A stretch of DNA of 64,000 bases from the NCBI GenBank assembly GCA_950097015.1, contig CATNEN010000003.1, positions 1,612,001 through 1,676,000 of the forward strand, read 5' to 3'. The notes beneath the pieces were generated by a model. The model was not told the DNA's origin. It did not search any database and saw only the letters and a program-made list of their open reading frames with translations. Below, piece by piece: positions 45,633-58,300 of the stretch (position 1 is its first letter; every line of letters begins with the position of its first letter). Source of the stretch: Macrostomum hystrix. Taxonomy: Eukaryota > Platyhelminthes > Macrostomidae. Both the position numbers and the translations under genes were made by a program.

Positions 45633-45853
45633 ACATCTCCCGTGTCTCATCTCTCCCGTGTCTCATCTCTCCCGTGTCTCATCTCTCCCGTGTCTCATCT
45701 CTCCCGTGTCTCATCTCTCCCGTGTCTCATCTCTCCCGTGTCTCATCTCTCCCGTGTCTCATCTCTCCCGTGTCTCATCTCTCCCGTGTCTCATCTCTCC
45801 CGTGTCTCATTTCTCCCGTGTCTCATTTCTCCCGTGTCTCATCTCTCACGTGT
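45633..45853. repeat. 16-bp minisatellite TCTCCCGTGTCTCATC, copy 1
   Basis: About 14 copies, about 140 bases after the stop of the membrane-receptor gene. The same unit occurs at 47.4 and 53.3 kb. Confidence 0.95.
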
Positions 45854-45867
45854 GAATTGGGTGCTGT

Positions 45868-47060
45868 GAACAAGCGGTAGAGTCGGTTGTCTACCCGCTT
45901 AGCTACCCGCGGGACTACCACTGGAAGAGAAGGAGGAGAAGGGGGAGGAGATAGAGGGGTTCAGTGGCTGTCGGGAGTGGTCCTATTGGCCTCAGGCTAG
46001 CCAGTCCCCCTCGTCCCATAGGCCACAGACATAATTGTCGAGCGTACCCCAAGCTATGCTCGACACCGGCGAAAAGTCTAAGGGAGCGTTCGGATTACCC
46101 GGAATCGGGCAAGACAGGGCCTCAACAGCCTACTGTCGTCAGTAGTGCGGTGCGCAACTGACTCCTAGCTTTGGTAGCGGTGGTCGAATCGGTCTAGGCC
46201 CTTGTCACAGAACTGAGGAATGGCTATCGGCAAAGCGGAAAGATGTTCTAGGGTAGCGCCACCACCCAGTGCGTCTACGTGGCCACCGCAGACATTTGGG
46301 AACCTGGGTCCCCGGAGGACACAGCTCCAAGTTTATCACACAGATCTGGACAAGCCGAAAATCGGGCATTGCTGCAACTTCCGTTTTAGACGGGGCGGGG
46401 CCCCAGAATGGGTCGAGACACGCCTCACAAGGGGATTTCTGCATTTGCGCTACAGGGGTCTAGAAAGGTGGTACTAAGAACTCGAACGAGAATCTGTTGC
46501 CAGAATCCTACTCATTAACACATCAGGCACATTCAATACATTAGACTGCAGCCAACACATTAGGTAACTAACGAATCCGAATCTGAGTGAGCATGAGATC
46601 AGAGGTGGTGGATAACGTCTTGGGTCCAAGGGTCTCCAAGGGAGCACAAGGAGCCGCAAGGAAGCACAAAGGTTGGCACAAGCGTGCCCGAAGGGGTGCA
46701 AACGGTGGGTTGGGAGCAGCGCAGAGCGCTTGCTTAAATAGGCCTGCGACTCCGCCAACCTCGACATTCATCAAACTAACCCGGATTCTCGCCGGCCTGT
46801 CAGCGAGGAATCGGAGCGGCGTTGCGCCACCCCGAGTCTCAACTGAACCAGCGACAGGAGACGACAGACGCCCCTCTGTGAGCAGCCGCCGGCAGCCGGA
46901 CAGTAATTGCTATCCCGCCAGGACAATGGGAAGCGCAGGCGCCGACCTGCCTACAGTGACAATACATGTATCTAAAGGGGAACAGGTCATATAATCGAGC
47001 TGGGCTCGGATTATACAAGTACTGAAGAAGTGGGGACATGAAGAATTCTTGATCACTAAT
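45868..47060. other. GC-richer, transposon-like patch, unclassified
   Basis: The composition differs from the neighbouring AT-rich DNA. The first 65 bases on the minus strand contain an A-box-like TAGCTAAGCGGG, as in a tRNA head, without a B box. Inside, 46587-46994 is an open frame of 135 codons with no recognisable domain. It may be remains of one or more retroelements; nothing proves this. Confidence 0.3.
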
Positions 47061-47357
47061 AACTCCCGAGTGATTCCAGATATCTGATCGCGGTTTGGAA
47101 GGGAATTATGACCTAAACTAGTTCATACAGTAAAGCTTCATACAATAAAGCGATCAGTCATTCCTAGAGGGGTTGAGACAGCTCCAGGGAGAGGGGATGG
47201 CTACTCAATTCACCGCCGCCCCAAGCCCGACCCTAAAATTAATGATCTTGTTTTGTGGCCAGCTGCTAGTTGGGTCGCGATTATTTATTACTTGAATTTT
47301 CGAAAGATTTTGCTGGCTCACACACTCATTCGATTCTCGCAGTACACTCCAAATCAC

Positions 47358-47872
47358 ATGTCTCATCTCTCCTGCGTCTCATCTCTCACGTGTCTTACTC
47401 TCTCGTGTCTCATCTCTCCCGTGTCTCATCTCTCCCATGTCTCATCGCTCCCGTGTCTCATCTCTCCCATGTCTCATCGCTCCCGTGTCTTACTCTCTCG
47501 TGTCTCATCTCTCCCGTGTCTCATCTCTCCCATGTCTCATCGCTCCCGTGTCTCATCTCTCCCATGTCTCATCGCTCCCGTGTCTTACTCTCTCGTGTCT
47601 TACTCTCTCGTGTCTCATCTCTCCCGTGTCTCATCTCTCCCATGTCTCATCTCTCCCGTGTCTCATCTCTCCCATGTCTCATCTCTCCCGTGTCTCATCT
47701 CTCCCATGTCTCATCGCTCCCGTGTCTCATCTCTCCCATGTCTCATCGCTCCCGTGTCTCATCGCTCCCGTGTCTCATCTCTCCCGTGTCTCATCTCTCC
47801 CATGTCTCATCTCTCCCGTGTCTCATCTCCCCCGTGTCTCATCTCCCCCGTGTCTCATCTCTCCCGTGTCTT
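47358..47872. repeat. 16-bp minisatellite TCTCCCGTGTCTCATC, copy 2
   Basis: About 32 copies with CCATGTCTC and TTACTCTCTCG variants. It passes directly into a 27-bp array. Confidence 0.95.
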
Positions 47873-47879
47873 GGATAAG

Positions 47880-48465
47880 AGAGTCTTTACCTGTATCGAC
47901 CTGTATTTAGTCTTCACCTATACCTACCCGTCTTTTGTCTTCACCTGTAGCTACCTGTCTTTAGTCTTGACCTGTCTCTACGCGTCTTTAGTCTTCACCT
48001 GTATCGACCTGTCTTTAGTCTTCACCTGTACCTATCCGTCTTTTGTATTCACCTTTACCTACCCGTCTTTTGTATTCACCTGTACCTACCCGTCTTTTGT
48101 ATTCACCTGTACCTACCCGTCTTTTGTATTCACCTGTACCTACCCGTCTTTTGTATTCACCTGTACCTACCCGTCTTTTGTATTCACCTGTACCTACCCG
48201 TCTTTTGTATTCACCTTTACCTACCCGTCTTTTGTATTCACCTGTACCTACCCGTCTTTTGTATTCACCTGTACCTACCCGTCTTTTGTATTCACCTGTA
48301 CCTACCCGTCTTTTGTATTCACCTGTACCTACCCGTCTTTTGTATTCACCTGTACCTACCCGTCTTTTGTATTCACCTGTACCTACCCGTCTTTTGTATT
48401 CACCTGTACCTACCCGTCTTTTGTATTCACCTGTACCTACCCGTCTTTTGTATTCACCTGTCTCT
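47880..48465. repeat. 27-bp minisatellite, about 21 copies
   Basis: Unit TTCACCTGTACCTACCCGTC followed by TTTTGTA. The first copies are degenerate (TTTAGTC, ATCGACC). Confidence 0.95.
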
Positions 48466-48489
48466 AACTTAAAAAGCGTCAAAAAAAGG

Positions 48490-48973
48490 TGAATCCATAT
48501 AAATTTGTGGGCAATATTGCGGAACAATACAAAAAATAATATTCCATTGTGCAACATCTTTTTTCACGAATTTCATAGTCCTTTAAGATTGACATGTGTA
48601 TATAGACTTTTTTCTTTTAAATAACGATGGTCGATCTTATGTTATTAAATCGATAGTACAGGTTTCTTTTAAACCTATTTTTATCTACTCGTCTGCTAAT
48701 TTTCAGTCCACATGCGCATTCATTCACTCATGTTCATTCAATAACTATGTAGATCGAATAATTTAATGCCAGTCTAATTATTAATATCAATAATAAACTA
48801 TAATAACAAATTTTTTTTGTATTTTTGTCAACATATTTTGTTGTCTAGAAACAGAATTATCAAGTAGATTGTGGCTGGGTTTGCAAATAGTTTAGATTCG
48901 AGCATTGTAACGCAAAATAACGATCAGTAAACTTTTTAAAGTCTTTTATCATTCAAGAAACAGCCGAAGGTTA
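48490..48973. other. AT-rich 3' flank of the SLC28-like gene
   Basis: Nothing coding recognised. No clear AATAAA on the minus strand close to the stop. Confidence 0.4.
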
Positions 48974-51900
48974 TCAAAGATTCAACATTATTTTAGGATT
49001 CAACAACTTCGAATATTCGGCTTTGCTGATTTGAAAAATTTTTCTGAGAATCTCAGGTTCAATGACCAGGTGGATCAGATTCTGCATGGCTGCATAGACT
49101 AGTACAGCAGCAACGCAGCCCCGGATGATGAAGCCGACTTTAGTCCTGCGATCCTTGATCAGAAAGTCCGAGGTGAAGGCCAGAAACATGGCGATCGTGT
49201 CCCAGTTAAACGAGCCAGATGCTACTATCTGTTTGACAGGAAAGCTGACCTCATGATAGAAGTCCAAGATAGGGTCAGCTTCTCTAGCAATATTTAAATG
49301 TTCGTCTTTGTAGAACATGGTCTCAAATGTTGCTTTGGGAAAGAAGAAATATTCTGTTATGTACATGCTCAGCGGGTGACCCTTGGACGCATAGAGCTCC
49401 GTCTGATCTGTGAAGATGGAGATCACTGTTGCACTAATCGTGTAGATGTTCCAGTCGCTAGCAATATAGGAGCCTATTTTAAAGTTGAAGACAGTGCTAA
49501 AGAATTTTAGAAAATAGTCGAAACAGTAGAAGACGATTATCAGGACAAAGTAGCGACACAGAGAGCGCAAACAATAAACTACAAAGAATAGGAGGCACTC
49601 GCTTAACGATTTGAACGGCTTGCTGCTCTTGAGCGATACCAGGCGACGAAATTGAGCAGAACGATTAAACAGTTTGCCTCGAGCGGGATATAGTATGCGG
49701 CAGAATAGCATTGTTAGGGGCAACATCAACAGGCTGCGAACTGTAAATCGTTCTGGCATGTAGGTGCTGTTCTTTGGCGTCTGAAAAATTAGTTAGACAC
49801 GAGACGTAGTAAATAACCAGTTCATAATTTTAAATACTAATTCATAACAAAGACTACTGCTAGAAGGGCGTTGGACTCGCTATTTCTTGGAACATCTTTC
49901 AAGGCCAACCCTTCTTGAGACCGCGCACCTGTGTTAGAACTTGAGTCTATATGAAGACTTTGTTTCCATCGATTCAGAAATTAATTAAAAAATCACCGAC
50001 TGATATTTTCAATCCTGAAGAAGTATACTGGTTGCTTTTTGCATGTTTTCTTGCCTAAGTTTTACGAAGATATCAATTTGGGAGTAAATGTGATCAGAGA
50101 TAAGTCTTGTCTATGGTTATTTCAATTTTGCTTTAACGATGCGAATGGCTTCTTGGTCCAAGAACGGCAAAATTCTTGAGCACCAGTAGGTTTTGAGTAC
50201 TCACGTTTGGGTAAGTGCCGGAACAATCTGTGCTTCTCGCACAAAAGTTAATCATTGGGAGAGAAGGCTTGGGGGCTCGTCGTGCAATTTTCGAGTATGT
50301 TTTCAGGAGTCAGCAGAATGGGCAGAATTGCCTCTCTGGCCTACGGGTCAACTGTCACCATATGATGTCATGCAGTGTCGACAGCCCTCCTGCAAAAATA
50401 TTACTCACCGTTAGAGCCTCATCCGTCATGTCTAGCTGGGTGCTATTGTATTGTTTTTCGTCAACATGGCTCCAGAAAATGTTAGATTCGCTAGGCATCC
50501 TAACCAGCATCAGGACGAATGTGCAAAACAGTTCGGCTTCGCTCATCTTGGCCAAGAAGGGCATGATCAGGATTAGAACATTGCATTGCGTTGCACAGAT
50601 GGTAATTAGGATGACAATGCCTTCGATTGGGCTGACTTTAAGTAGAGATTCGAAGATGGAGCCCACACTAGCAATGCCTATCTGCATTATTCCAGTTTGG
50701 TAGAGAAAAGCCGCGATAATGGCTGTGATGAGGCTGTTGAGCAGAAATGACACCTTTTCTTTAGAGGCGCCAATTGAATTTACAAAAGGTATGTCCAGAA
50801 ATCTTTCAATGTCGGTGTAAACTGTAAAAAAGTCATTGTAAACAATCTTATTGACGACGTTCTCCTTTTCTAGAAACATGTGAGGCAGCACAGCGTTCTG
50901 CAGTATGAGGCAAAATATTAGCACCAGAAGCCATCTGCCGAATAAGCCAACAACGCTTATGTTTGCCGTTGAGCTAGAGAATAGAGCTGCGAATGACAGC
51001 AGAACAAAAAAGTGCAGACAAAGAAACCCGGTCACTGCTGAGGTCCAAAGGGTATGATTTATCAGGGTTTGATTTATCAGGATTTGATTTCCTGTATAGG
51101 GTCTATCTTGCTGATATCTTACTTTGAGGTTGCCCAGTGTAACTATGGCAACTATGATCAGCAGTATCGAGATAATAATTTTCACAAAGCTATCTCGCAG
51201 AGGTTGCAGCCCATCGCTGAAACGGTGGGCCCTCTTCAGTTTTTTTCCAGTTTGTAGCTTCAGGATTGGCCGTAGCAGTACTGCGTACATGCTCCTGATC
51301 TGGTACAGAAAGCAGTGCAAAATCAACCTTAAAATGGAGAAGGTGCTCCACCAGTTAGTTGTGTACCTCAGGTTCTCCGAAATCAGCGTAGACTGCAGGC
51401 TTGGAATAGCGGAGTTGCTGAACAATTCCTTCATATCTTCGCTGGCCGATGTTTTCTTTTCCGGCACATTCTCCACGAAGTCTCGCTGACGAGCAGGGAC
51501 AGGCATAGCAGACAGTCGTCCGAGACTTCTTTGCGCGCTGAATGTCTCGTTTGTCGTGCCACTCTGGGTCTTGGAACCCTCCTTGTGCTGGTTTGTGTGC
51601 TGTCTGCAACTTTCGATTGCAGCTCGAGAGATTCTCACAATCTTTGAGTAGTCGGCGGCAATGGCGTAGAAGATTAAAGAGTAGCAGATGCAGATAACAA
51701 CGAAATTGAACTGCAGCACTTTCTGGTCTGTTGGTCGATTGCCAGCCGTCAACAGTTCGTCAGCCATTCCGCTAGCAATTACGCCAATCAAGGCGACAGC
51801 TATTAAGAATAAAAAAAATAGAAGCAATCTTGGTCCAATCTTGAGCACGTGTCGAAACAGAAAGCAAATCAGTTCGTTGGCTCGATAGAGACAATTTGTT

Positions 51901-52040
51901 GGACTTGGCTTCCGGAATAGCTTCAAAATCGTGCGCTCGTCTAAGCAGTTCTGACTGCTAGTGAACTCTGCTATGTCCTCCGTCTTGAGCTGTTGAGCAG
52001 ATTGCCTCTGTCTGAGACAGCTAGGATACTCGGAATGCAT
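48974..52040 (-). CDS. Divergent concentrative nucleoside transporter-like protein (SLC28/CNT family), 2 exons
   Basis: CNTs import nucleosides across the plasma membrane using a sodium or proton gradient. Exons: 50409-52040 (from ATG at 52040) and 48974-49780, joined in phase 0 (GTGAGT, TTTTTCAG), 812 residues with many hydrophobic helices. Family evidence lies around HP1: YQTGIMQIGIASVG, then SPIEGIVI, then LILIMPFLAKMSEAEL, which follows the CNT order LGIMQ, SPIE, RPYL. Exon 2 has RSLLMLPLTMLFCRILYP, like the CNT SVMSAP..LAV.KLFWP segment, and WDTIAMFLAFTSDFLIKDR near the end. The conserved QTE of HP1, which contacts nucleoside in solved CNTs, reads QCN (about 485-487). A long Ser/Gln-rich loop occurs near residues 150-215. 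It is longer than usual CNTs (about 650-690), and the intron holds a SINE fragment. Transport function is unproven. Confidence 0.65.
50215..50375 (+). mobile_element. Truncated copy of the same SINE family
   Basis: Shares GGCTCGTCGTGCAATTT and the tail CAGGAGTCAGCAGAATGGGC with AGAATTGCCTC with the copies at 23.4 and 63.4 kb. The middle (TGTACACACCTGTG region) is deleted. It lies in the intron of the SLC28-like gene, antisense to it. Confidence 0.6.
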
Positions 52041-53249
52041 TTGCTTGACTTATTTAATTGTCTGATAAAGTGGCTTAAAACTTGCACAATATAACACACT
52101 AGCTAGCTAGCATCCCAAAGCACTGCATTCGCTCTACATGCGTTTGTCTTCATAAGCGACTACCTTTCAACCATAGACCATCGTTGTACAGACAAGCAAT
52201 TTTTAATTCAGTATTTGAAGTACTTTTTTATTTTAACCTAAATGAAAATATTCTAATATTTACGCTGGGTATTGACCCTTCCTATATCATAGTGTCTAGG
52301 GCTCACACTATGAAAGTCAAAAAATATACTTAAACTACAACAGTTCGCAGTCTATTCTCACGGGAGTACTTTACTGTTCAATAATTAATCATTTCTTAAT
52401 AGTTGAAAGACAACGCTATTTCGCGATAGCTCCCAAACCGAACGAACAATTTTCGTGAAATTGCATCATTTGTGTCAAAATGTTCTGATTTCGATATTTC
52501 TTGTTCTCATTGTGTGTACTGGCCCTCGATCACGTCCTTATGGCTAATCCAGAGGTCGAGACTCGAGTGGTGTCAGATCGATTGGCGATGCAGGGCAGTT
52601 GAAGAGATTTCGTAACTTTATCTACACTGCTGGACCTTCAAGGGCTTTAAATGGTGGATATAGGTCACTATGGACACCCTGGCGCGAATTTCTCCAATTT
52701 CCATTTAGTTTAGCTATTAGTCAGAAACGAGACCTTTTAAACACTCGATTCGATTCCATAATTTTATGGTTCGGTTATATTTTTATTTTCTGACACGCAG
52801 GCAGATATTAAAGTAATGTGTGGTAAAAAAAGCTGTGTTTTAAAACAATTTTTGGTGTTAGAGCTGTCAATAATAATTTAAGCTACTATGAGTACAAGTT
52901 GCTCTATTGTTCTAACTGCGCTGTTAACATTCCGTTAAACTATAAGTAGTACAACAAGCACTTGTGTGTCAATGAGGATTTACTGTGACAAAAGAACAAA
53001 ATACGAGCAGGAATAAGTTAGAGCGAACAATTCATGATTTATATTAGCGGTCATGGGTTAAATTGGTTAGTGACGAGTGACGAGTAGTTACATGCAAAAT
53101 CTTCACCATTGTGATGCTTTTAAACGTCTGTAATCGTTCAATTTTCACGATGAGCAAATTGGTGTCATTCATATAGATTGCAGGTAATAATATGTCAAAA
53201 TGAGAATTTTTTACAAGGTGATAATCAACTTAATAGTGTTGCATATTCT
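52041..53249. other. Intergenic region 5' of the SLC28-like gene
   Basis: Presumably holds that gene's promoter. No recognised element; short frames only (52599-52793). Confidence 0.45.
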
Positions 53250-55062
53250 CCCGTGTCTCATCTCTCCAGTCCCATCTCTCTAGTGTCTCATCTTCCCCGT
53301 GCCTCATCTCCCCCGTGTCTCATCTCTCCCGTGTCTCATATCCCCCGTGTCTTATCTCTCCCGTGTCTTATCTCTCCCCACGTCTCGTCTCTCCCGTATC
53401 TCATCTCTCCCATGTCTTATCTCTCCCGTGTCTCATCTCTCCCGTGTCTCATCTCTCCTGTGTCTCATCTCTCCAGTCTCATCTCTCCCGTGTCTTATCT
53501 CTCCAGTCTTATCTCTCCAGTCTCATCTCTCCAGTCTCATCTCTCCAGTTTCAGCTCTCTAGTGTCTCATCTCTCCCGTGTCTCATCTCTCCCGTGTCTC
53601 ATCTCCCTCGTTTCTCATCTCACCGTGTCTCATCTCCCCAGTGTCTCATCTTTCTAGTCTCATCTCTCCCGTGTCTTATCTCTCCCGTGTCTCATCTCTC
53701 CCGTGTCTCATCTCTCCCGTGTCTCATCTCCCTCGTTTCTCATCTCACCGTGTCTCATCTCCACAGTGTCTCATCTCTCCAGTCTCATCTCTCCCGTGTC
53801 TTATCTCTCCAGTCTCATCTCTCCAGTCTCATCTCTCCAGTCTCATCTCTCCAGTCTCATCTCTCCAGTCTCATCTCTCCAGTCTCATCTCTCCAGTTTC
53901 AGCTCTCTAGTGTCTCATCTCTCCCGTGTCTCATCTCTCCCGTGTCTCATCTCTCCCGTGTCTCATCTCTCCCGTGTCTCATCTCCCTCGTTTCTCATCT
54001 CACCGTGTCTCATCTCCCCAGTGTCTCATCTTTCTAGTCTCATCTCTCCCGTGTCTTATCTCTCCCGTGTCTCATCTCTCCCGTGTCTCATCTCTCCCGT
54101 GTCTCATCTCCCTCGTTTCTCATCTCACCGTGTCTCATCTCCCCAGTGTCTCATCTTTCTAGTCTCATCTCTCCCGTGTCTTATCTCTCCCGTGTCTCAT
54201 CTCTCCCGTGTCTCATCTCTCCCGTGTCTCATCTCTCCCGTGTCTCATCTCTCCCGTGTCTCATCTCCCTCGTTTCTCATCTCACCGTGTCTCATCTCCC
54301 CAGTGTCTCATCTTTCTAGTCTCATCTCTCCCGTGTCTTATCTCTCCCGTGTCTCATCTCTCCCGTGTCTCATCTCTCCCGTGTCTCATCTCCCTCGTTT
54401 CTCATCTCACCGTGTCTCATCTCCCCAGTGTCTCATCTTTCTAGTCTCATCTCTCCCGTGTCTTATCTCTCCCGTGTCTCATCTCTCCCGTGTCTCATCT
54501 CTCCCGTGTCTCATCTCTCCTGTGTCTCATCTCTCCAGTCTCATCTCTCCCGTGTCTTATCTCTCCAGTCTCATCTCTCCAGTCTCATCTCTCCAGTTTC
54601 AGCTCTCTAGTGTCTCATCTCTCCCGTGTCTCATCTCTCCCGTGTCTCATCTCTCCCGTGTCTCATCTCTCCCGTGTCTCATCTCCCTCGTTTCTCATCT
54701 CACCGTGTCTCATCTCCCCAGTGTCTCATCTTTCTAGTCTCATCTCTCCCGTGTCTTATCTCTCCCGTGTCTCATCTCTCCCGTGTCTCATCTCTCCCGT
54801 GTCTCATCTCCCTCGTTTCTCATCTCACCGTGTCTCATCTCCCCAGTGTCTCATCTTTCTAGTCTCATCTCTCCCGTGTCTTATCTCTCCCGTGTCTCAT
54901 CTCTCCCGTGTCTCATCTCTCCCGTGTCTCATCTCCCTCGTTTCTCATCTCACCGTGTCTCATCTCCACAGTGTCTCATCTCTCCAGTCTCATCTCTCCA
55001 GTCTCATCTCTCCAGTTTCAGCTCTCTAGTGTCTCATCCCTCCCGTGTCTCATATTTCTACA
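53250..55062. repeat. 16-bp minisatellite TCTCCCGTGTCTCATC, copy 3, with about 125-bp higher-order blocks
   Basis: About 110 units. A variant block (CTCGTTTCTCATCTCACC) recurs repeatedly, for example at 53607/53732 and 53987/54112, each pair 125 bp apart. It ends about 280 bases before the PLD start codon, so it may lie in the promoter or 5' UTR. Confidence 0.95.
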
Positions 55063-55340
55063 GTTAATGCGGCCCGCAGTCGTATTTCAGGTTCTCTCTG
55101 TGGCCCGCTAGCTAATAAGTTAGTCGACCCCGGTTCTATACCATTCAGTGATCAGTTTTCGCTACCCTGACTGAAATCAATACACACTGATATGATATTT
55201 TCTTCTGTCTATGGCAGGACAAGAAAGCGGACCAGCATAGTCTGCGTCTAGACTATAGAACTGCCCGAATGTTAAATTGCTTTATAAAACTCTACATCAG
55301 TAACTAGTTCTTAAACAGCGCTAGAATAAGCGGCTGTCAA

Positions 55341-58300
55341 ATGAAATCAAAAAAGGCGCAAGTGAAAGAGCATGGAGGCACAGCGAATATATCCGCCAAC
55401 AATCTATTGAATCACGAGGAGCTTCTACAAAAGCTCGAAGACAACACTTCGCAGTTTCAGCGACAGCGAGAGGCGTCGCTTGACTGTCACTTGGGCTGGG
55501 AGTTCTACTTTCATTTCAACGATTCGAGCCTCGGCCTACCTTATGAGTCCATGATCACGCTGACTTACTTGGATTCCGATCAAAGTCAAGCCAGACTTCA
55601 GGGTGACCTAGCTGCCCAATCCGGTTCAACTGGACAGAAAAAAATAGCTAACAGATTTCCTCGGCTTGGACGAAAAGGCGAAATTGATACTAGCAGTAGC
55701 GAGGACGATGCAACAGTTGAAATACTGAATAGAGGATCGGTTGCTAGGTAAACATTTACTATTTACAGGGATTGTAGCTTAGTCCTTAGAGCGGCGGACT
55801 CAGGACCAAGAGGTCGGAGGTTCGATTCCCACCTCCATTGGAACAAATTAGGTCCATTCGCAAGACAATTAACTACGCGTTGCTTCAGTTCACCCAGCTT
55901 TTAATTGGGTATCATAATTAGCAGGGGTAATTGAGGGTGGGTGTGGCGTCCCCCTAGTCCATGGACTGAACAGCTGTACGCAGCCTTCAGATGCGCCGCG
56001 CCATAGCTGCGGCTGTGCTGTCGGCTGCACATCCGGCCTTATGGGGCAGGTCTATTACATTAGTATACTTTTAAATTAATTTGAATCTGATTGGCTAAAT
56101 TTTTCTATTTTTAGTCATGATAGGAACCCCCGAAAGTCACGTGACTAGCATTAGCCAATAAAATCTTGCGGATCAATTTCCAGCAGTTGTATTATTAAAA
56201 CGTAGAGTTCTTTATTATTATACCAGAGGGGTAATTGTCAGAACAGTTGCGTCACGTGATCCAAATCAACCCACAACACAGCCTTATAGCTAGCTACGGT
56301 GACCACGTGCAATGGGATTTAGATTTTGAAGATTCCATCGAGCTGAAAAAATGCGTTGTTAAACTCAACGTCATTGTGGCCAGCGCTATCATGGATCCGC
56401 AGTTCGATGCAGCTAACCTCAATTGCATGGATACCACTGTGGCGTCTATAGATACTTTAACACGCAGCCTAGCAGTGAGTGAATATCGATTAAGAATGAG
56501 AAAGTGTGAAATTGAAATCGTCTTTTAAACGTCATTGCGCTCTGCAATGCGCTTAATATATTCTTTTTTACAGGACGACATCAATAAACTACTCAGAAAG
56601 TATCGAATGGTAAGTAGTATATTTCCCCTTCAGTAATTACACCTTTCCACTCATTCCATCATTCCATTATTTTCATGACACTCTTCTTATCCTTCTACTA
56701 CTTCCATTCATCCACTCTTTCCATGATTCCACTCGTTTCAGCATTCCACTCCTTCAATAATTCGACTCTTCCCATCATTCCACTCCTTCCATCATTCCAC
56801 TCCTTCCATCATTCCACTCCTTCCATCCTTACACTCCTTCCATCATTCCACTCCTTCCATCATTCCACTCCTTCCATCATTCCACTCCTTCCATCCTTAC
56901 ACTCCTTCCATCATTCCACTCCTTCCATCCTTACACTCCTTCCATCATTCCACTCCTTCCATCATTCCACTCCTTCCATCATTCCACTCCTTCCATCCTT
57001 ACACTCCTTCCATCATTCCACTCCTTCCATCCTTACACTCCTTCCATCATTCCACTCCTTCCATAATTCCACTCCTTCCATCCTTCCACTCCTTCCATAA
57101 TTCCACTCCTTCCATAATTCCACTCCTTCCATAATTCCACTTCTTCCATCCTTACACTCCTTCCATCCTTACACTCCTTCCATCATTCCACTTCTTCCAT
57201 CATTCCACTCCTTCCATCATTCCACTCCTTCCATAATTCCACTCCTTCCATAATTCCACACCTTCCATCATTCCACTCCTTCCATAATTCCTCTCCTTCC
57301 ATAATTCCACTCCAACCATCATTCCACTCTCTCCATCATTCCACTCTCTCCATCATTCCACTCTCTCCATCATTCCACTCCTTCCACAATTCCACTCCTT
57401 CCATCATTCCACTCCAACCATCATTCCACTCTCTCCATCATTCCACTCCTTCCACAATTCCACTCCTTCCATCATTCCACTCCTTCCATCATTCCACTCG
57501 TTCCATAATTCCACTCCTTCCATAATTCCACTCCTTCCATAATTCCACTCTTTCCATAATTCCACTCTTTCCATCATTCCACTCTCTCCATCCTTAAACA
57601 CTTTCCTTCTTTCCAATCGTAATTAATCTCCCCAAATTGTCCACTGACCAGATGTACCAGTCCTTCGATCCGAACAACCATCCCAGCCAATCCGGCCGCA
57701 TGAGTTCAGCATTGGCCTCTGTATGCGAATTTCTTGGTGTCTCAAGGCTGTCATTTCTAACTGGAATGCTGCAGCCTAACCCAGCCTACTCCAGACCAAC
57801 GACTGGTGGCGGCAAAACAAATTTAATAAACATTGGGACTGCAGAACAGTCTGCCGACTCGATGCCGTTTAGAACCATGGAAATGACGAGTGTAAATAGT
57901 TTAAGACAACCTCGAAAAACTACTCTGATTCAGGATAAATCGACTCCGCGTGAAAATGAAAACTTTACGTATAACGATGTGGCTTTGAAAGGTTTGTGGC
58001 ATGACCTGGGATATGACCTGGGGTATGACCTGGGATATGACCTGGGGTATGACCTGGGATATGACCTGGGGTATGACCTGGGATATGACCTGGGGTATGA
58101 CCTGGGATATGACCTGGGGTATGACCTGGGATATGACCTGGGGTATGACCTGGGATATGACCTGGGGTATGACCTGGGGTATGACCTGGGATATGACCTG
58201 GGGTATGACCTGTTAGACAGGGATATGACCAGGCATATGAACTGTTAGACTGGGATATGACCTGGGATATGACCTGGGATATGACCTGGGATATGACCTG

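Noticed and set aside
46587-46994. 135-codon open frame as a gene
   Set aside because: No domain, lies in a GC-rich patch with many overlapping frames on both strands; probably transposon debris.
47253-48557. 404-codon + frame and 180-codon - frame
   Set aside because: Cover only the 16-bp and 27-bp arrays.
55768-55845. Functional tRNA gene
   Set aside because: A and B boxes are good but the acceptor stem does not pair and a SINE body follows.
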